Shown here piece by piece: positions 1-7,039 of a DNA stretch of 16,847 nucleotides. The stretch's first letter is position 1. The number at the start of each line of letters is the position of its first letter. The stretch covers positions 1-16,847 of the forward strand of contig JAQCHM010000021.1 of assembly GCA_027730885.1 (NCBI GenBank). Reading direction: 5' to 3'. Under the pieces are notes generated by a model. The model saw only the letters and a list, made by a program, of their open reading frames with translations, was not told where the DNA came from and did not search any database. This DNA is from Actinomycetota bacterium (lineage in GTDB: Bacteria; Actinomycetota; Acidimicrobiia; Acidimicrobiales; SZUA-35). A program made the position numbers and the translations under genes.

Positions 1-110
1 GCTGGATTCAAAAGGCCAACGGCTACAACCTGACGGTCGTCAACGGCCAGATCTTCATGCGCAACGGCGAGCACGCGGGTGCGCTGGCCGGCGAGGTCCT
101 GCGCGGCTGA
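1..110 (+). CDS. C-terminal end of an amidohydrolase (N-acyl-D-amino-acid deacylase type), partial
   Basis: Reading from base 3, the last 35 residues run from WIQKANGY to EVLRG and end at a TGA at 108-110. The segment NLTVVNGQIFMRNGEHAGA resembles the closing beta-sandwich strands of the D-aminoacylase / N-acyl-D-amino-acid deacylase branch of the amidohydrolase superfamily, where 'VVNGxxFMxxGxHTGAxPGxxLR' is a typical ending. Such enzymes hydrolyse N-acyl amino acids or related amides with a metal in a TIM barrel. None of the catalytic part is in the window, so substrate cannot be stated. The gene is convergent with paaX, with a strong hairpin between them. Confidence 0.6.
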   Translation, partial: WIQKANGYNLTVVNGQIFMRNGEHAGALAGEVLRG

Positions 111-132
111 CCGGTTCCCCACCCCTCACCCC

Positions 133-180
133 GTTCTGCCGGATCCCCGCGTCAGAAGTGACGCGCAGATCCGGCAGAAC
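133..180. terminator. Large two-tier hairpin between convergent genes (bidirectional terminator or dispersed intergenic repeat)
   Basis: The outer arms GTTCTGCCGGATC (133-145) and GATCCGGCAGAAC (168-180) are perfectly complementary over 13 bp. After a 2x2 internal loop, the inner arms CGCGTCA (148-154) and TGACGCG (159-165) pair over 7 bp around a GAAG tetraloop. C-rich DNA on the left and G-rich DNA on the right extend the symmetry. It lies between the amidohydrolase stop (110) and the paaX stop (197), so it could end transcription from both sides. There is no T-tract, as is common in high-GC actinobacteria. Confidence 0.75.
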
Positions 181-196
181 AGTTGGGGGCGGGGGG

Positions 197-1108
197 TCAG
201 CGGGCTGAGGCGGCTTCTTGGTCGGACCACCATTGCCGGGCCGCACGGCTCCAGGCTCGATGGCAGTCGTCGAAGCAGGCCTTGGCCGCACGTCCCGGCC
301 ACTCACTTCCCAACAGCTCGGCCGGGATCTCGGGGTCTTCGAAGGGGAATCGCCGCCAGGCGTCGACCAGACCCGCCAGCGCCACGAACGACGCGGCCGC
401 GTCAGGGGCATCGTCGGAGGATTCCCCGGCGATGTCGGCGATGTCGGCGAAGTGGTGGGTGAACCGCTTGTACCGATCGGCAAGGGCCGGCAAATCCCAC
501 GCGGCGGCGATGATCTGGTCGGGGGACGTGAGCGTGGTGGCTTCGGCCTTCAACAGGAACGTGCCGGCGTCGAGGTCGAGGCCTCGGAGCACGCCGATCG
601 CCGCCTGTTCCCTCGCGGTGTGAGGCGAGATCGACACGCCCCCGCTCAGGGAGCCGAACCCCAGGAAACCAAGACGGCGTCGAAGCTGGTGTCGGACTCC
701 ACGTTGGGCATCGGGCACGCTGGAGAGGACGAGCAACCACCGACCGTTCCACGGTTCGGACTCGGCCTGGAAGCCGTAGATCCGCTGTGTACCGTCGGCC
801 AGCAGTCGTTCACCCGCCTCCGACAGGGTCCACCGAGTCCGGCGTCCATGGGCCGCTCGTTCGAGGAGACCTTGGTCGAGGAGTCGTGCCGTTGCCTGGC
901 GGGCGTTCTGCTCCCCGTAGCCGAGCAGTCCGAGAGCTTCGACCAAGGTCGAGGTCCACACGCCACCACCCGAGGGCAGCACGAACTCCCCGAGCAGGGT
1001 CAACAACGACGAGCGCGCACTCCCGCCGCTCCGTGGTTTGCTGTCGCTGTGCGGTTTGCTGTCGCTGTGCGGTTTGCTGTCGCTCCGTGGTTTGGCGCTG
1101 TCGGTCAC
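197..1108 (-). CDS. paaX: PaaX-family transcriptional regulator, probable regulator of the box genes
   Basis: A 303-residue protein. It has an N-terminal winged-helix region (about residues 32-110, LLTLLGEFVLPSGG to TLSEAGERLLADG) followed by the PaaX middle and C-terminal domains (YGFQAESEPWNGRWLLVLSSVP; LRRRLGFLGFGSLSGGVSISP; the C-terminal half with FTHHFADI and WRRFPFEDPEIPAELL). PaaX proteins are repressors that sense aryl-CoA thioesters, phenylacetyl-CoA in the known case; benzoyl-CoA is the likely ligand here, by inference. I chose the GTG at 1108 because it overlaps the boxB stop as GTGA, which implies translational coupling. An upstream extension of the frame would run inside boxB. 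Before the DNA-binding domain is an unusual Ser/Asp/Lys/Pro tail (residues 8-26) made of six-residue repeats. It is the last gene of the boxC-boxB-paaX operon. Confidence 0.88.
   Translation of the reverse strand: MTDSAKPRSDSKPHSDSKPHSDSKPRSGGSARSSLLTLLGEFVLPSGGGVWTSTLVEALGLLGYGEQNARQATARLLDQGLLERAAHGRRTRWTLSEAGERLLADGTQRIYGFQAESEPWNGRWLLVLSSVPDAQRGVRHQLRRRLGFLGFGSLSGGVSISPHTAREQAAIGVLRGLDLDAGTFLLKAEATTLTSPDQIIAAAWDLPALADRYKRFTHHFADIADIAGESSDDAPDAAASFVALAGLVDAWRRFPFEDPEIPAELLGSEWPGRAAKACFDDCHRAWSRAARQWWSDQEAASAR
1035..1100 (-). repeat. 18-bp tandem repeat inside the 5' end of paaX
   Basis: Two identical 18-bp units (1035-1052 and 1053-1070) are followed by a diverged third unit (1071-1088) and a partial fourth. 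On the minus strand they encode repeats of SDSKPH/SDSKPR. The period is a multiple of three, so unit gain or loss keeps the frame. Confidence 0.85.
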
Positions 1109-2520
1109 AGGCGCACGTAGTCGTAGTCGATCGGTTTGGTGTTGATGCCTTGCGCCGGTGGGGCGATCCAGTTGGCGATCAGCCCGGGCTCGTGGTGCGG
1201 ACCCATGAGGCTGAGGACGTGGGCCCGATCGGCCTCGTTGGGCAGCCACGAGTCCCGCGACGCCTGCCAATCGGCTTCGGTGATCACTGCGCCGCCCGGG
1301 GTCAGGCGGTGGGCCGCGTAGGTGCCGACGGCTCGGTTGAACCCGATGTGGGGCAGCGTGAACTGCAGTTCGACGCCCTGTCCGTTCAGGATCCGGTTCC
1401 AGCGGCGCACGCCCTTCTGGCAGTCCTCGACGTAGTCGGTCCGCAGTTCCTGATTGACGAGGCCGCGGGCCGGCAGGCGCTCGGTGACGAACCGGCCGTC
1501 GCTGCCGAGCGACTGATACTCGGCTTCGCGGTCGAGGAGCACATGGTCGTCATCGAACGAGGTCTCGTCGAACCGTCCCTTCAGGCCCGCCGCGTAATAG
1601 TTGGCCGCGTTGATCGAGCGCTCGGATCCGAACAGGTCCAGGGACACGGCGAAGTGGAAGTTGATGTAGCGCTGCAACGTGTCCAGGTTGATGCCGCCGT
1701 AGGGAGCGACGTCGCTGGTGTCGTGCTCGACCATGAGTTGGGCGCTTCGCTGGGCGACCCGGCCCACGCCGCTGGCGCCCACGAACATGTGGTACGCCTC
1801 TTCCTTCAGCATGAAGTCACACGTCCGACTCAGCGGATCGAACGCCGACTCTCGCAGCGCGCCGAGCTGATACTTGCCGTCGCGGTCGGTGAAGTAGGTG
1901 AACATGTAGAACGAGAGCCAGTCCGGGGTCGCTTCGTTGAAGGCCCCGAGGATGCGCGGGCTGTCGGCATCGCCAGAGTGGCGTTCGAGCATTGCGTCGG
2001 CCTCCTCGCGTCCGTCCCGGCCGAAGTAGCGATGCAAGAGGTAGACCATCGCCCACAGGTGGCGACCCTCCTCGACGTTGACCTGGAACAGGTTGCGGAG
2101 GTCGTACAGGCTGGGAGCGGTCTTGCCGAGCAACCGCTGCTGCTCAACCGACGCGGGCTCGGTGTCGCCCTGCACCACGATCAGGCGGCGGAGGTCGGTG
2201 CGGAATTCACCGGGCACCTCCTGCCAGACGGGCTGACCCTTCTGGTCGCCGAAGCCGATGCGGCGATCTGGCTCCGGCGGCGACAGGAAGACACCCCACC
2301 GGTACTCGGGCATGCGAACGTGGTCGAAGTGGGCCCACCCCTCCTGGCCGACGTCGACGGCCGTTCTGAGGTAGACCTCGCTCGACTGGAAGCCGGCCGG
2401 ACCCATCTCGTCCCACCAGTTGGTGAACCTGGGCTGCCACGCCTCGAGGGCTCGTTGCAGACGACGGTCCTCGGAGAGGTTCACGTTGTTGGGGATGCGT
2501 TCGGAATAATCGATGGTCAT
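1105..2520 (-). CDS. boxB: Benzoyl-CoA 2,3-epoxidase, oxygenase subunit BoxB
   Basis: A 471-residue protein, the usual BoxB length. It starts MTIDYSERIPNNVNL and carries the BoxB di-iron signature. There are two ExxH motifs, in NVEEGRH (E151, H154) and MLKEEAYH (E241, H244). E121 and D212 lie where, as I recall, the remaining iron ligands sit in the Azoarcus BoxB structure. The soluble di-iron enzyme adds one oxygen atom of O2 across C2-C3 of benzoyl-CoA, giving the epoxide that BoxC opens, with electrons from the flavin/FeS reductase BoxA. BoxA is not encoded in this window. The ATG at 2520 is preceded by a GAGAG ribosome-binding site. The gene lies 63 bp after boxC and overlaps paaX by 4 bp. 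Confidence 0.97.
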   Translation of the reverse strand: MTIDYSERIPNNVNLSEDRRLQRALEAWQPRFTNWWDEMGPAGFQSSEVYLRTAVDVGQEGWAHFDHVRMPEYRWGVFLSPPEPDRRIGFGDQKGQPVWQEVPGEFRTDLRRLIVVQGDTEPASVEQQRLLGKTAPSLYDLRNLFQVNVEEGRHLWAMVYLLHRYFGRDGREEADAMLERHSGDADSPRILGAFNEATPDWLSFYMFTYFTDRDGKYQLGALRESAFDPLSRTCDFMLKEEAYHMFVGASGVGRVAQRSAQLMVEHDTSDVAPYGGINLDTLQRYINFHFAVSLDLFGSERSINAANYYAAGLKGRFDETSFDDDHVLLDREAEYQSLGSDGRFVTERLPARGLVNQELRTDYVEDCQKGVRRWNRILNGQGVELQFTLPHIGFNRAVGTYAAHRLTPGGAVITEADWQASRDSWLPNEADRAHVLSLMGPHHEPGLIANWIAPPAQGINTKPIDYDYVRL

Positions 2521-2583
2521 CGCAGTCTCTCGTTCAGGACAGGAGCAGGAGGAGGGGGCGGAAGGCTGGAAGCAGGACCGGGG

Positions 2584-4248
2584 TCAGCAGCGGCCGAAGT
2601 CGAAATCGGCTTTGACCCCCGAGCCGTAGCGGCGCAGTGCTCCGTCGGGGCCGGTGGCGTTGGGGCGGATGAAGATCCAGTTCTGCCAGGCCGAAAGTCG
2701 GGCGAAGATCTTGGTGGCCATGGTCTCGGGGCCGACGAACCGATGGTTGGCCTCCATGGCGGTCAGCGCGTCGGGCGAGAAGCTGGCCCGCTCGTCGATC
2801 GCGAGCCGGACTTCGTCGTGCCAGTCGAGATCGTCGGGGGCGAAGGTCACCAGGCCCAGTTCGAGCGCAGTCGTCGCGTCGAGGGGTTGGCCGAAGCGGG
2901 TCTTGACGAGGTCGAGTGACGGGGCGTCGTTCCAGAAGCGCGTGCCGAGCCGGGTCAGTCCGTTGATCATCGGGAAGGTTTCGCCGTTGACCTGGGTCAG
3001 TAGGAGTTCGGGCGGGGGGAGGGGGTCGTCGTCGTCTTCGAAAATGCCGGTGAGCATGTAACTCCGGTCGGCGGCGAGCGCCAGTTCGGCGAGCACGCCG
3101 CCGAAGCAGGACCCCGGTTCGATGAGGGCGATCAGGCTTCGCGCGCTGAGGTCGAGGCGTGACAACACGCGCTTCCACAACAGCGACGTCTCCCGTTCGG
3201 CGTGATCGGCGGGACGGACCAGGCGATCGTCATGGACGACCACGTCGGCGATAGGTCCAGCTGTGCGCAACACCCAGGTACCGAGGGTCGGTTCGTTGAA
3301 CCGGAGGTGACAGATCAGGTCGTCGAGCTCCCGCGCCGCGGTGAGTGGCCACTGCCCGCCCGCGTCGGCGGTGACCGTGATCGTGACAAGGCGGCGGGGC
3401 CGGTCGAGCTGGGCGGCAACGAACTGATAGTCGATACGTTCGGTCTCTCCGGCGCGCTCGCTGTCGGCCGACGACGTCCGCAGTAGGGGCGCGAGCACGA
3501 CAGGATCGGCGGACGCGTCACGATCCGAGGTGGCGGCAAGGGCCAGTGCGCGTTCAACGACTACCTGATCGAAGGCCGAGGGGGCTGCCACCTCGTCGAC
3601 CAGGCGCCAGGCCACGGCCTGCCGGCCCTGAACGCCCTCGGCCCTGGTGGCGAACACGTCGGCGTGATCTCGGCGAACCAGGCGCTTGTCGGTCAGCCGA
3701 GTCAGACCTCCGGTTCCTGGCAGCACCCCGAGCAACGGGACCTCGGGCAACGAGACTGCGCTGGAGCGGTCGTCGACCAGAAGCAGGTGATCACATGCCA
3801 TCGCCACTTCGTAGCCGCCGCCCGAGCAGGCGCCGTTGATGGCGGCGAGGAAGCGGAGTCCGCTGTGGGCGGAGGCCTCTTCGATCTCCAGCCGGGTCTC
3901 GTTGGTGAACTTGCAGAAGTTCACCTTGTGACCGTGATCGGCGGAGGCGAGCATGCGGATGTTGGCGCCGGCGCAGAAGGTGCCGGCAATCGCGCTGCCG
4001 AGGATCACGCAGCGGACCTCGGGGTGTTCGAAGCGAATGCGGCGGACGGCATCGGCCAGTTCGATGTCGACACCGATGTCGTAACTGTTGAGCTTGAGGG
4101 CGTAGTCGCCCAACGCTCCACCCTCGGGGTCGACCTTCATCGTGAGGCGGGCCAACGGTGCATCGATGTCGAGTCGCCAGTGGCGGTAGGTCGTCGGCGC
4201 CCGCTCGAACGTGAGCACCGAGGGCGTCGAGATCATCATGGGATTCAT
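2584..4248 (-). CDS. boxC: 2,3-epoxybenzoyl-CoA dihydrolase (benzoyl-CoA-dihydrodiol lyase) BoxC
   Basis: A 554-residue protein, the expected BoxC size, made of two crotonase-like halves. The oxyanion-hole segments FCAGANIRML (91-100) and GACSGGGYE (139-147) lie in the first half, and the second half has the diverged EPGSCFGGVLAELALAADR. The C-terminus NWIFIRPNATGPDGALRRYG is typical of BoxC. The enzyme hydrolyses 2,3-epoxybenzoyl-CoA to 3,4-dehydroadipyl-CoA semialdehyde and formate. I chose the ATG at 4248 (MNPMMIST) rather than the in-frame upstream ATG at 4305, because AAGGA lies 9 nt before 4248 and the extra 19 residues would run through the palindromic control region. First gene of the operon. 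Confidence 0.96.
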   Translation of the reverse strand: MNPMMISTPSVLTFERAPTTYRHWRLDIDAPLARLTMKVDPEGGALGDYALKLNSYDIGVDIELADAVRRIRFEHPEVRCVILGSAIAGTFCAGANIRMLASADHGHKVNFCKFTNETRLEIEEASAHSGLRFLAAINGACSGGGYEVAMACDHLLLVDDRSSAVSLPEVPLLGVLPGTGGLTRLTDKRLVRRDHADVFATRAEGVQGRQAVAWRLVDEVAAPSAFDQVVVERALALAATSDRDASADPVVLAPLLRTSSADSERAGETERIDYQFVAAQLDRPRRLVTITVTADAGGQWPLTAARELDDLICHLRFNEPTLGTWVLRTAGPIADVVVHDDRLVRPADHAERETSLLWKRVLSRLDLSARSLIALIEPGSCFGGVLAELALAADRSYMLTGIFEDDDDPLPPPELLLTQVNGETFPMINGLTRLGTRFWNDAPSLDLVKTRFGQPLDATTALELGLVTFAPDDLDWHDEVRLAIDERASFSPDALTAMEANHRFVGPETMATKIFARLSAWQNWIFIRPNATGPDGALRRYGSGVKADFDFGRC

Positions 4249-4257
4249 ACTAGAGAA

Positions 4258-4277
4258 TCCTTGATAACAGTCAAGGA
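4258..4277. promoter_or_regulatory. Palindrome 1 in the boxC/benzoate-CoA ligase intergenic region, candidate operator
   Basis: Arms TCCTTGA and TCAAGGA (7 bp each) are separated by TAACAG. The site is 9 bp upstream of the boxC start and on its far side overlaps a possible plus-strand promoter for the ligase (TTGATA at 4261, TAGAAT at 4282, 15-bp spacer). A dimeric repressor bound here could block both directions. PaaX is the obvious candidate because its gene is in the operon. The boxC Shine-Dalgarno AAGGA lies within this palindrome. Confidence 0.5.
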
Positions 4278-4289
4278 AGTGTAGAATGT

Positions 4290-4307
4290 CTGTGGCGGGA
4301 TCCACAG
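4290..4307. promoter_or_regulatory. Palindrome 2 in the same intergenic region, candidate second operator or leader hairpin
   Basis: Arms CTGTGG and CCACAG (6 bp) surround CGGGAT. It lies just downstream of the possible -10 for the ligase and 30 bp before the ligase ATG. It could be a second protein-binding site or a small hairpin in the ligase 5' leader. The sequence differs from palindrome 1, so it need not bind the same protein. Confidence 0.35.
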
Positions 4308-4337
4308 CCCGCGAATCCGGTCCAGTAGGGGAGCACG

Positions 4338-5918
4338 ATGCACGATCGGTTCAACGCAAGCGAGTGGCTGCTCGATCGTCGGGTCGATGCCGGCGATGGC
4401 GACCGTGTGGCCATCCGGTGCCAGGGGGTCAGCACCACCTATGCCGAGCTGCTCGCACTGGTCGAGCGGGTTGCGGCCTCGCTTCGGGTGCTCGGTCTGC
4501 GACCAGAGGAACGGGTGGCCATGGCCGTGCTCGACTCCGTCGAGTTCGTCGCCGTCTTCCTCGGGGCCATGCGCATCGGCGCTGTTCCGCTCCCCATGAA
4601 TCCGTTGTTGCCCGGCCGGGACCTGGGCGTGATCGTCGCCGACTCCCGCGCCCGGCTTCTGGTGATGTCGGCCGCGCGGGCCGAGGTGTTGGAGGACCTG
4701 CTGAGCGGTGCCCCCGAGGTCGAGTCGGTCGTCGTCGCCACCCACGGATCCTTCGATGCCGACAGGCCCCCGATCGCTCCCGTCGGGGGCTCCGCTCGCA
4801 CCGTGAGTTGGGACGACTTCCTCGGGCTGGCGGTCGGCGGCGACGGCTCGGCCTGCGAGACCTGGGCTGAGTCGCCGGGGTTCTGGCTTTGCACCTCGGG
4901 GTCGACGGGTTATCCGAAGCTCGCCATGCATCGTCACGGCGACCTTCCGGTCACCAACGAGGCCTTCGGCCGGGCGGTATTGGGTGTGAGCGCCGACGAC
5001 CGATGTTACTCGGTCGGGCCGATATTCCACGCGTACGGATTGGGCAACTCGCTCACGTTCCCGCTGGCCGCCGGAGCTACGGCGATCCTCGATCCGACCC
5101 GCCCACCCACACCGGCTTGTGTCGGAGAGTTGGTCACCGGCGAATCGCCAACGTTGTTCTTCTGTATCCCGACGTTCTACGCGGCGCTGAATGCATCCAC
5201 GCTCCCGGACGACACGTTCCGGACCGTTCGCTTCGGCGTGTCGGCGGCCGAGCCGTTGCCGGCCGAGACCTTCAATCGATTCCGCGAACGGTTCGGTGTC
5301 ACTGTTCTCGATGGCATCGGATCGACCGAGATGCTGCACATCTACCTCTCGAACCAGCCGGGCTCGGTCCGGGCAGGAACCAGCGGCACCCCCGTCCCTG
5401 GCTACGAGGTCAGGTTGGTCGACGAGCGGGGTGCCGATCAGCCTCCGGGAGTGCCGGGCCAGTTGGCGGTCCGGGGAGCGTCGGCCGCTGTCGGGTACTG
5501 GTGCCGCAGCGACACGACGCGCTCGACCTTCCGGGGAGAGTGGATGTTCACCGGCGATCTGTACGACCGCGACTCGGACGGCTTCTACACCTATCTCGGC
5601 CGAGTCGACGACATGCTGCGAGTCGGCGGCGAGTGGGTGTCGCCGGCCGAGGTGGAGAGCGTGCTGATCGAGCACGCCGGGGTGTTGGAAGCCGCATTGG
5701 TCGGTTACCGAGATGACGAAGGCATCCTGCGGCCGGTGGCCCACGTCGCAGCGGTCGAGAGTCGGGGAGCCGAGGGTGTCGCCGCCCTCGAGGTCGCGTT
5801 GACCGCGCACTGCCGGGAGCGTCTGGCCGGGTTCAAACGGCCTCGGCGCTACGTGTTCGTCGACGAATTGCCGAAGACGGCCACCGGCAAGATTCAGCGG
5901 TTCCGACTCCGAGACTGA
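4338..5918 (+). CDS. bclA: Benzoate-CoA ligase (AMP-forming)
   Basis: A 526-residue member of the ANL superfamily, matching the benzoate-CoA ligase family in length and layout. It has FNASEWLLDRRVDAGDGD at the N-terminus, the ATP-binding loop TSGSTGYPK (186-194), YGLGNSLTF (233-241), DGIGSTEMLH (325-334), FTGDLYDRDSDGFYTYLGR, and PKTATGKIQR near the end with the catalytic Lys at 518. It converts benzoate, ATP and CoA to benzoyl-CoA, the substrate of BoxB. The ATG at 4338 follows AGGGGAG at good spacing. It is divergent from boxC and shares its control region. Residues after the P-loop (LAMHRHGDLPV) differ from the common GVVHTH form, so a substituted benzoate remains possible. Confidence 0.92.
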   Translation: MHDRFNASEWLLDRRVDAGDGDRVAIRCQGVSTTYAELLALVERVAASLRVLGLRPEERVAMAVLDSVEFVAVFLGAMRIGAVPLPMNPLLPGRDLGVIVADSRARLLVMSAARAEVLEDLLSGAPEVESVVVATHGSFDADRPPIAPVGGSARTVSWDDFLGLAVGGDGSACETWAESPGFWLCTSGSTGYPKLAMHRHGDLPVTNEAFGRAVLGVSADDRCYSVGPIFHAYGLGNSLTFPLAAGATAILDPTRPPTPACVGELVTGESPTLFFCIPTFYAALNASTLPDDTFRTVRFGVSAAEPLPAETFNRFRERFGVTVLDGIGSTEMLHIYLSNQPGSVRAGTSGTPVPGYEVRLVDERGADQPPGVPGQLAVRGASAAVGYWCRSDTTRSTFRGEWMFTGDLYDRDSDGFYTYLGRVDDMLRVGGEWVSPAEVESVLIEHAGVLEAALVGYRDDEGILRPVAHVAAVESRGAEGVAALEVALTAHCRERLAGFKRPRRYVFVDELPKTATGKIQRFRLRD

Positions 5919-5931
5919 CGCGGGGCGGAGG

Positions 5932-6759
5932 TCAACCTTCAGGAAGCCGTGGTTCACCCAGATCGTCGAATGAACCGTGACGGCCGTGCCCCTCGGCGAA
6001 GCGGGTGGCGCCCTCCCACGTCTCGCCGGACTGGATGACCGCGCGTCCGAGCGCGGTCTCGTTGGCCAAGGCCTCGGGGAGTGACATACCCCACTGCTCG
6101 TAGGACGACCGACGGTCGGCTCGAAGGCATCGCTGCGGGAACCGGCCGAGGTCGGTGGCCAGCGCGATGGCCGCCGCGAGCGTGGATCCCGGGGGAACCA
6201 GCCGATTGGCCAATCCCATGGTTCGGGCCTCGTCACCGCTGACCCCTCGTCCGGTGAGGATCAGATCGTTGGCGTGGCTCTGGCCGATGAGCCGGGTGAG
6301 TCGGACCGTGCCGCCGTCGACAAGTGGCACCCCCCAGCGGCGGCAGTAGACACCGAACACGGCGTCGGTTGCCGCGACCCGAAGGTCGCACCAGAGCGCC
6401 AGCTCGAGTCCACCGGCGACCGCGTGACCTTCGACCGCGGCGATCACGGGCTTGTCGAGGAGCAGTCGCGTCGGGCCGATGGGTCCCGACGAACGAGCGA
6501 TCGTGTCCGCGCGTTCGGGTGTGACCCGGTTGCCCTTGCCGGCAGACACGGCCTTCAGGTCGGCCCCGGCGCAGAAGGTTCCTGCGGCTCCTGTGAGGAC
6601 GGCGACCGACAGTCCTTCGTTCCTGTCGAAGTCGCAGAACACTTCGAACAGCGCATCGGCGGTGGGTCGGTCGACGGCGTTGCGCACCTCGGGGCGATTG
6701 AGGGTGACGATCAGGAGATCGTCCCGAACTTCGGTGAGAACGGTCGCAGGCGAGGTCAT
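5932..6759 (-). CDS. Crotonase-superfamily protein (enoyl-CoA hydratase/isomerase type)
   Basis: A 275-residue protein with the crotonase fold: oxyanion-hole segments FCAGADLKAV (62-71) and HAVAGGLELALWCDLRVA (112-129). The first catalytic Glu of enoyl-CoA hydratases is present (E119). In FGVYCRRWGVPLVDGGTVRL (135-154) the position of the second catalytic Glu is occupied by Cys139, and D148 lies a few residues on. A standard hydratase reaction is therefore uncertain, and an isomerase, hydrolase or other CoA reaction is possible. It may process CoA intermediates after ring cleavage, but that rests only on proximity. The start at 6759 is supported by a leaderless-type -10 just upstream. Convergent with the ligase, 13 bp apart. 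Confidence 0.85.
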   Translation of the reverse strand: MTSPATVLTEVRDDLLIVTLNRPEVRNAVDRPTADALFEVFCDFDRNEGLSVAVLTGAAGTFCAGADLKAVSAGKGNRVTPERADTIARSSGPIGPTRLLLDKPVIAAVEGHAVAGGLELALWCDLRVAATDAVFGVYCRRWGVPLVDGGTVRLTRLIGQSHANDLILTGRGVSGDEARTMGLANRLVPPGSTLAAAIALATDLGRFPQRCLRADRRSSYEQWGMSLPEALANETALGRAVIQSGETWEGATRFAEGHGRHGSFDDLGEPRLPEG

Positions 6760-6765
6760 CTCGCG

Positions 6766-6771
6766 AGGGTA
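6766..6771 (-). promoter_or_regulatory. Leaderless-type -10 element for the crotonase gene
   Basis: The minus strand reads TACCCT, then 6 nt, then the ATG at 6759. TANNNT 6-8 nt before the start codon is the hallmark of leaderless actinobacterial transcripts, and no good Shine-Dalgarno is present. I see no convincing -35. Confidence 0.45.
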
Positions 6772-6795
6772 TCGCTCGTGCCGGGTGGCTCTGGT

Positions 6796-7002
6796 TCAGT
6801 CGACGCAGGGTCCGGCAGCGGAGGAGACCGGAAGGGACGACGGGCCGAAGATGAAGTTGGAGACCATTCACTCGGCTGTGCCCGCGGGTTGCAGGTCGTG
6901 GAGTCGAGTGAGCATCTGGCCCACCAGGGCCTTGATCTCGAGCCGGGCGAGGTGGGCGCCAAGGCAGAAGTGCGGGCCGCCACCGACTTCGACGTCGGTC
7001 AA
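6796..7002 (-). pseudogene. Cytochrome P450 C-terminal remnant
   Basis: The minus strand from 7002 reads LTDVEVGGGPHFCLGAHLAR and continues LEIKALVGQMLTRL through QPAGTAE. It then meets a TGA (6870-6868) and continues in the same frame as MVSNFIFGPSSLPV to a stop at 6796. GGGPHFCLGAHLARLE is the P450 haem-binding loop (Cys is the thiolate ligand) and the start of the L helix, and SNFIFGPSSLPV is a typical P450 C-terminus. The normally conserved Phe before GGG is Val. Only about 70 of roughly 400 residues remain; the rest is absent and another gene lies upstream. It cannot make a working enzyme. Confidence 0.85.
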
Positions 7003-7039
7003 GCGTGGGCTCCTTCGGCGGAGCCGGGTGGTAGGCGCC

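Noticed and set aside
1109..1270. An N-terminal extension of PaaX into boxB
   Set aside because: The extension is Arg/Pro-rich antisense-like sequence within boxB. The GTG at 1108 in a GTGA overlap is the natural start.
787..2919. A 710-codon open frame on the plus strand opposite boxB and the ends of paaX and boxC
   Set aside because: It is antisense to clearly recognised genes and its translation shows no domain or motif. Long antisense frames are expected in GC-rich coding DNA.
4245..6236. A 663-codon minus-strand frame opposite the benzoate-CoA ligase
   Set aside because: It is antisense to the ligase and out of frame with the crotonase gene; its composition is Arg/Pro/Gly-rich without motifs.
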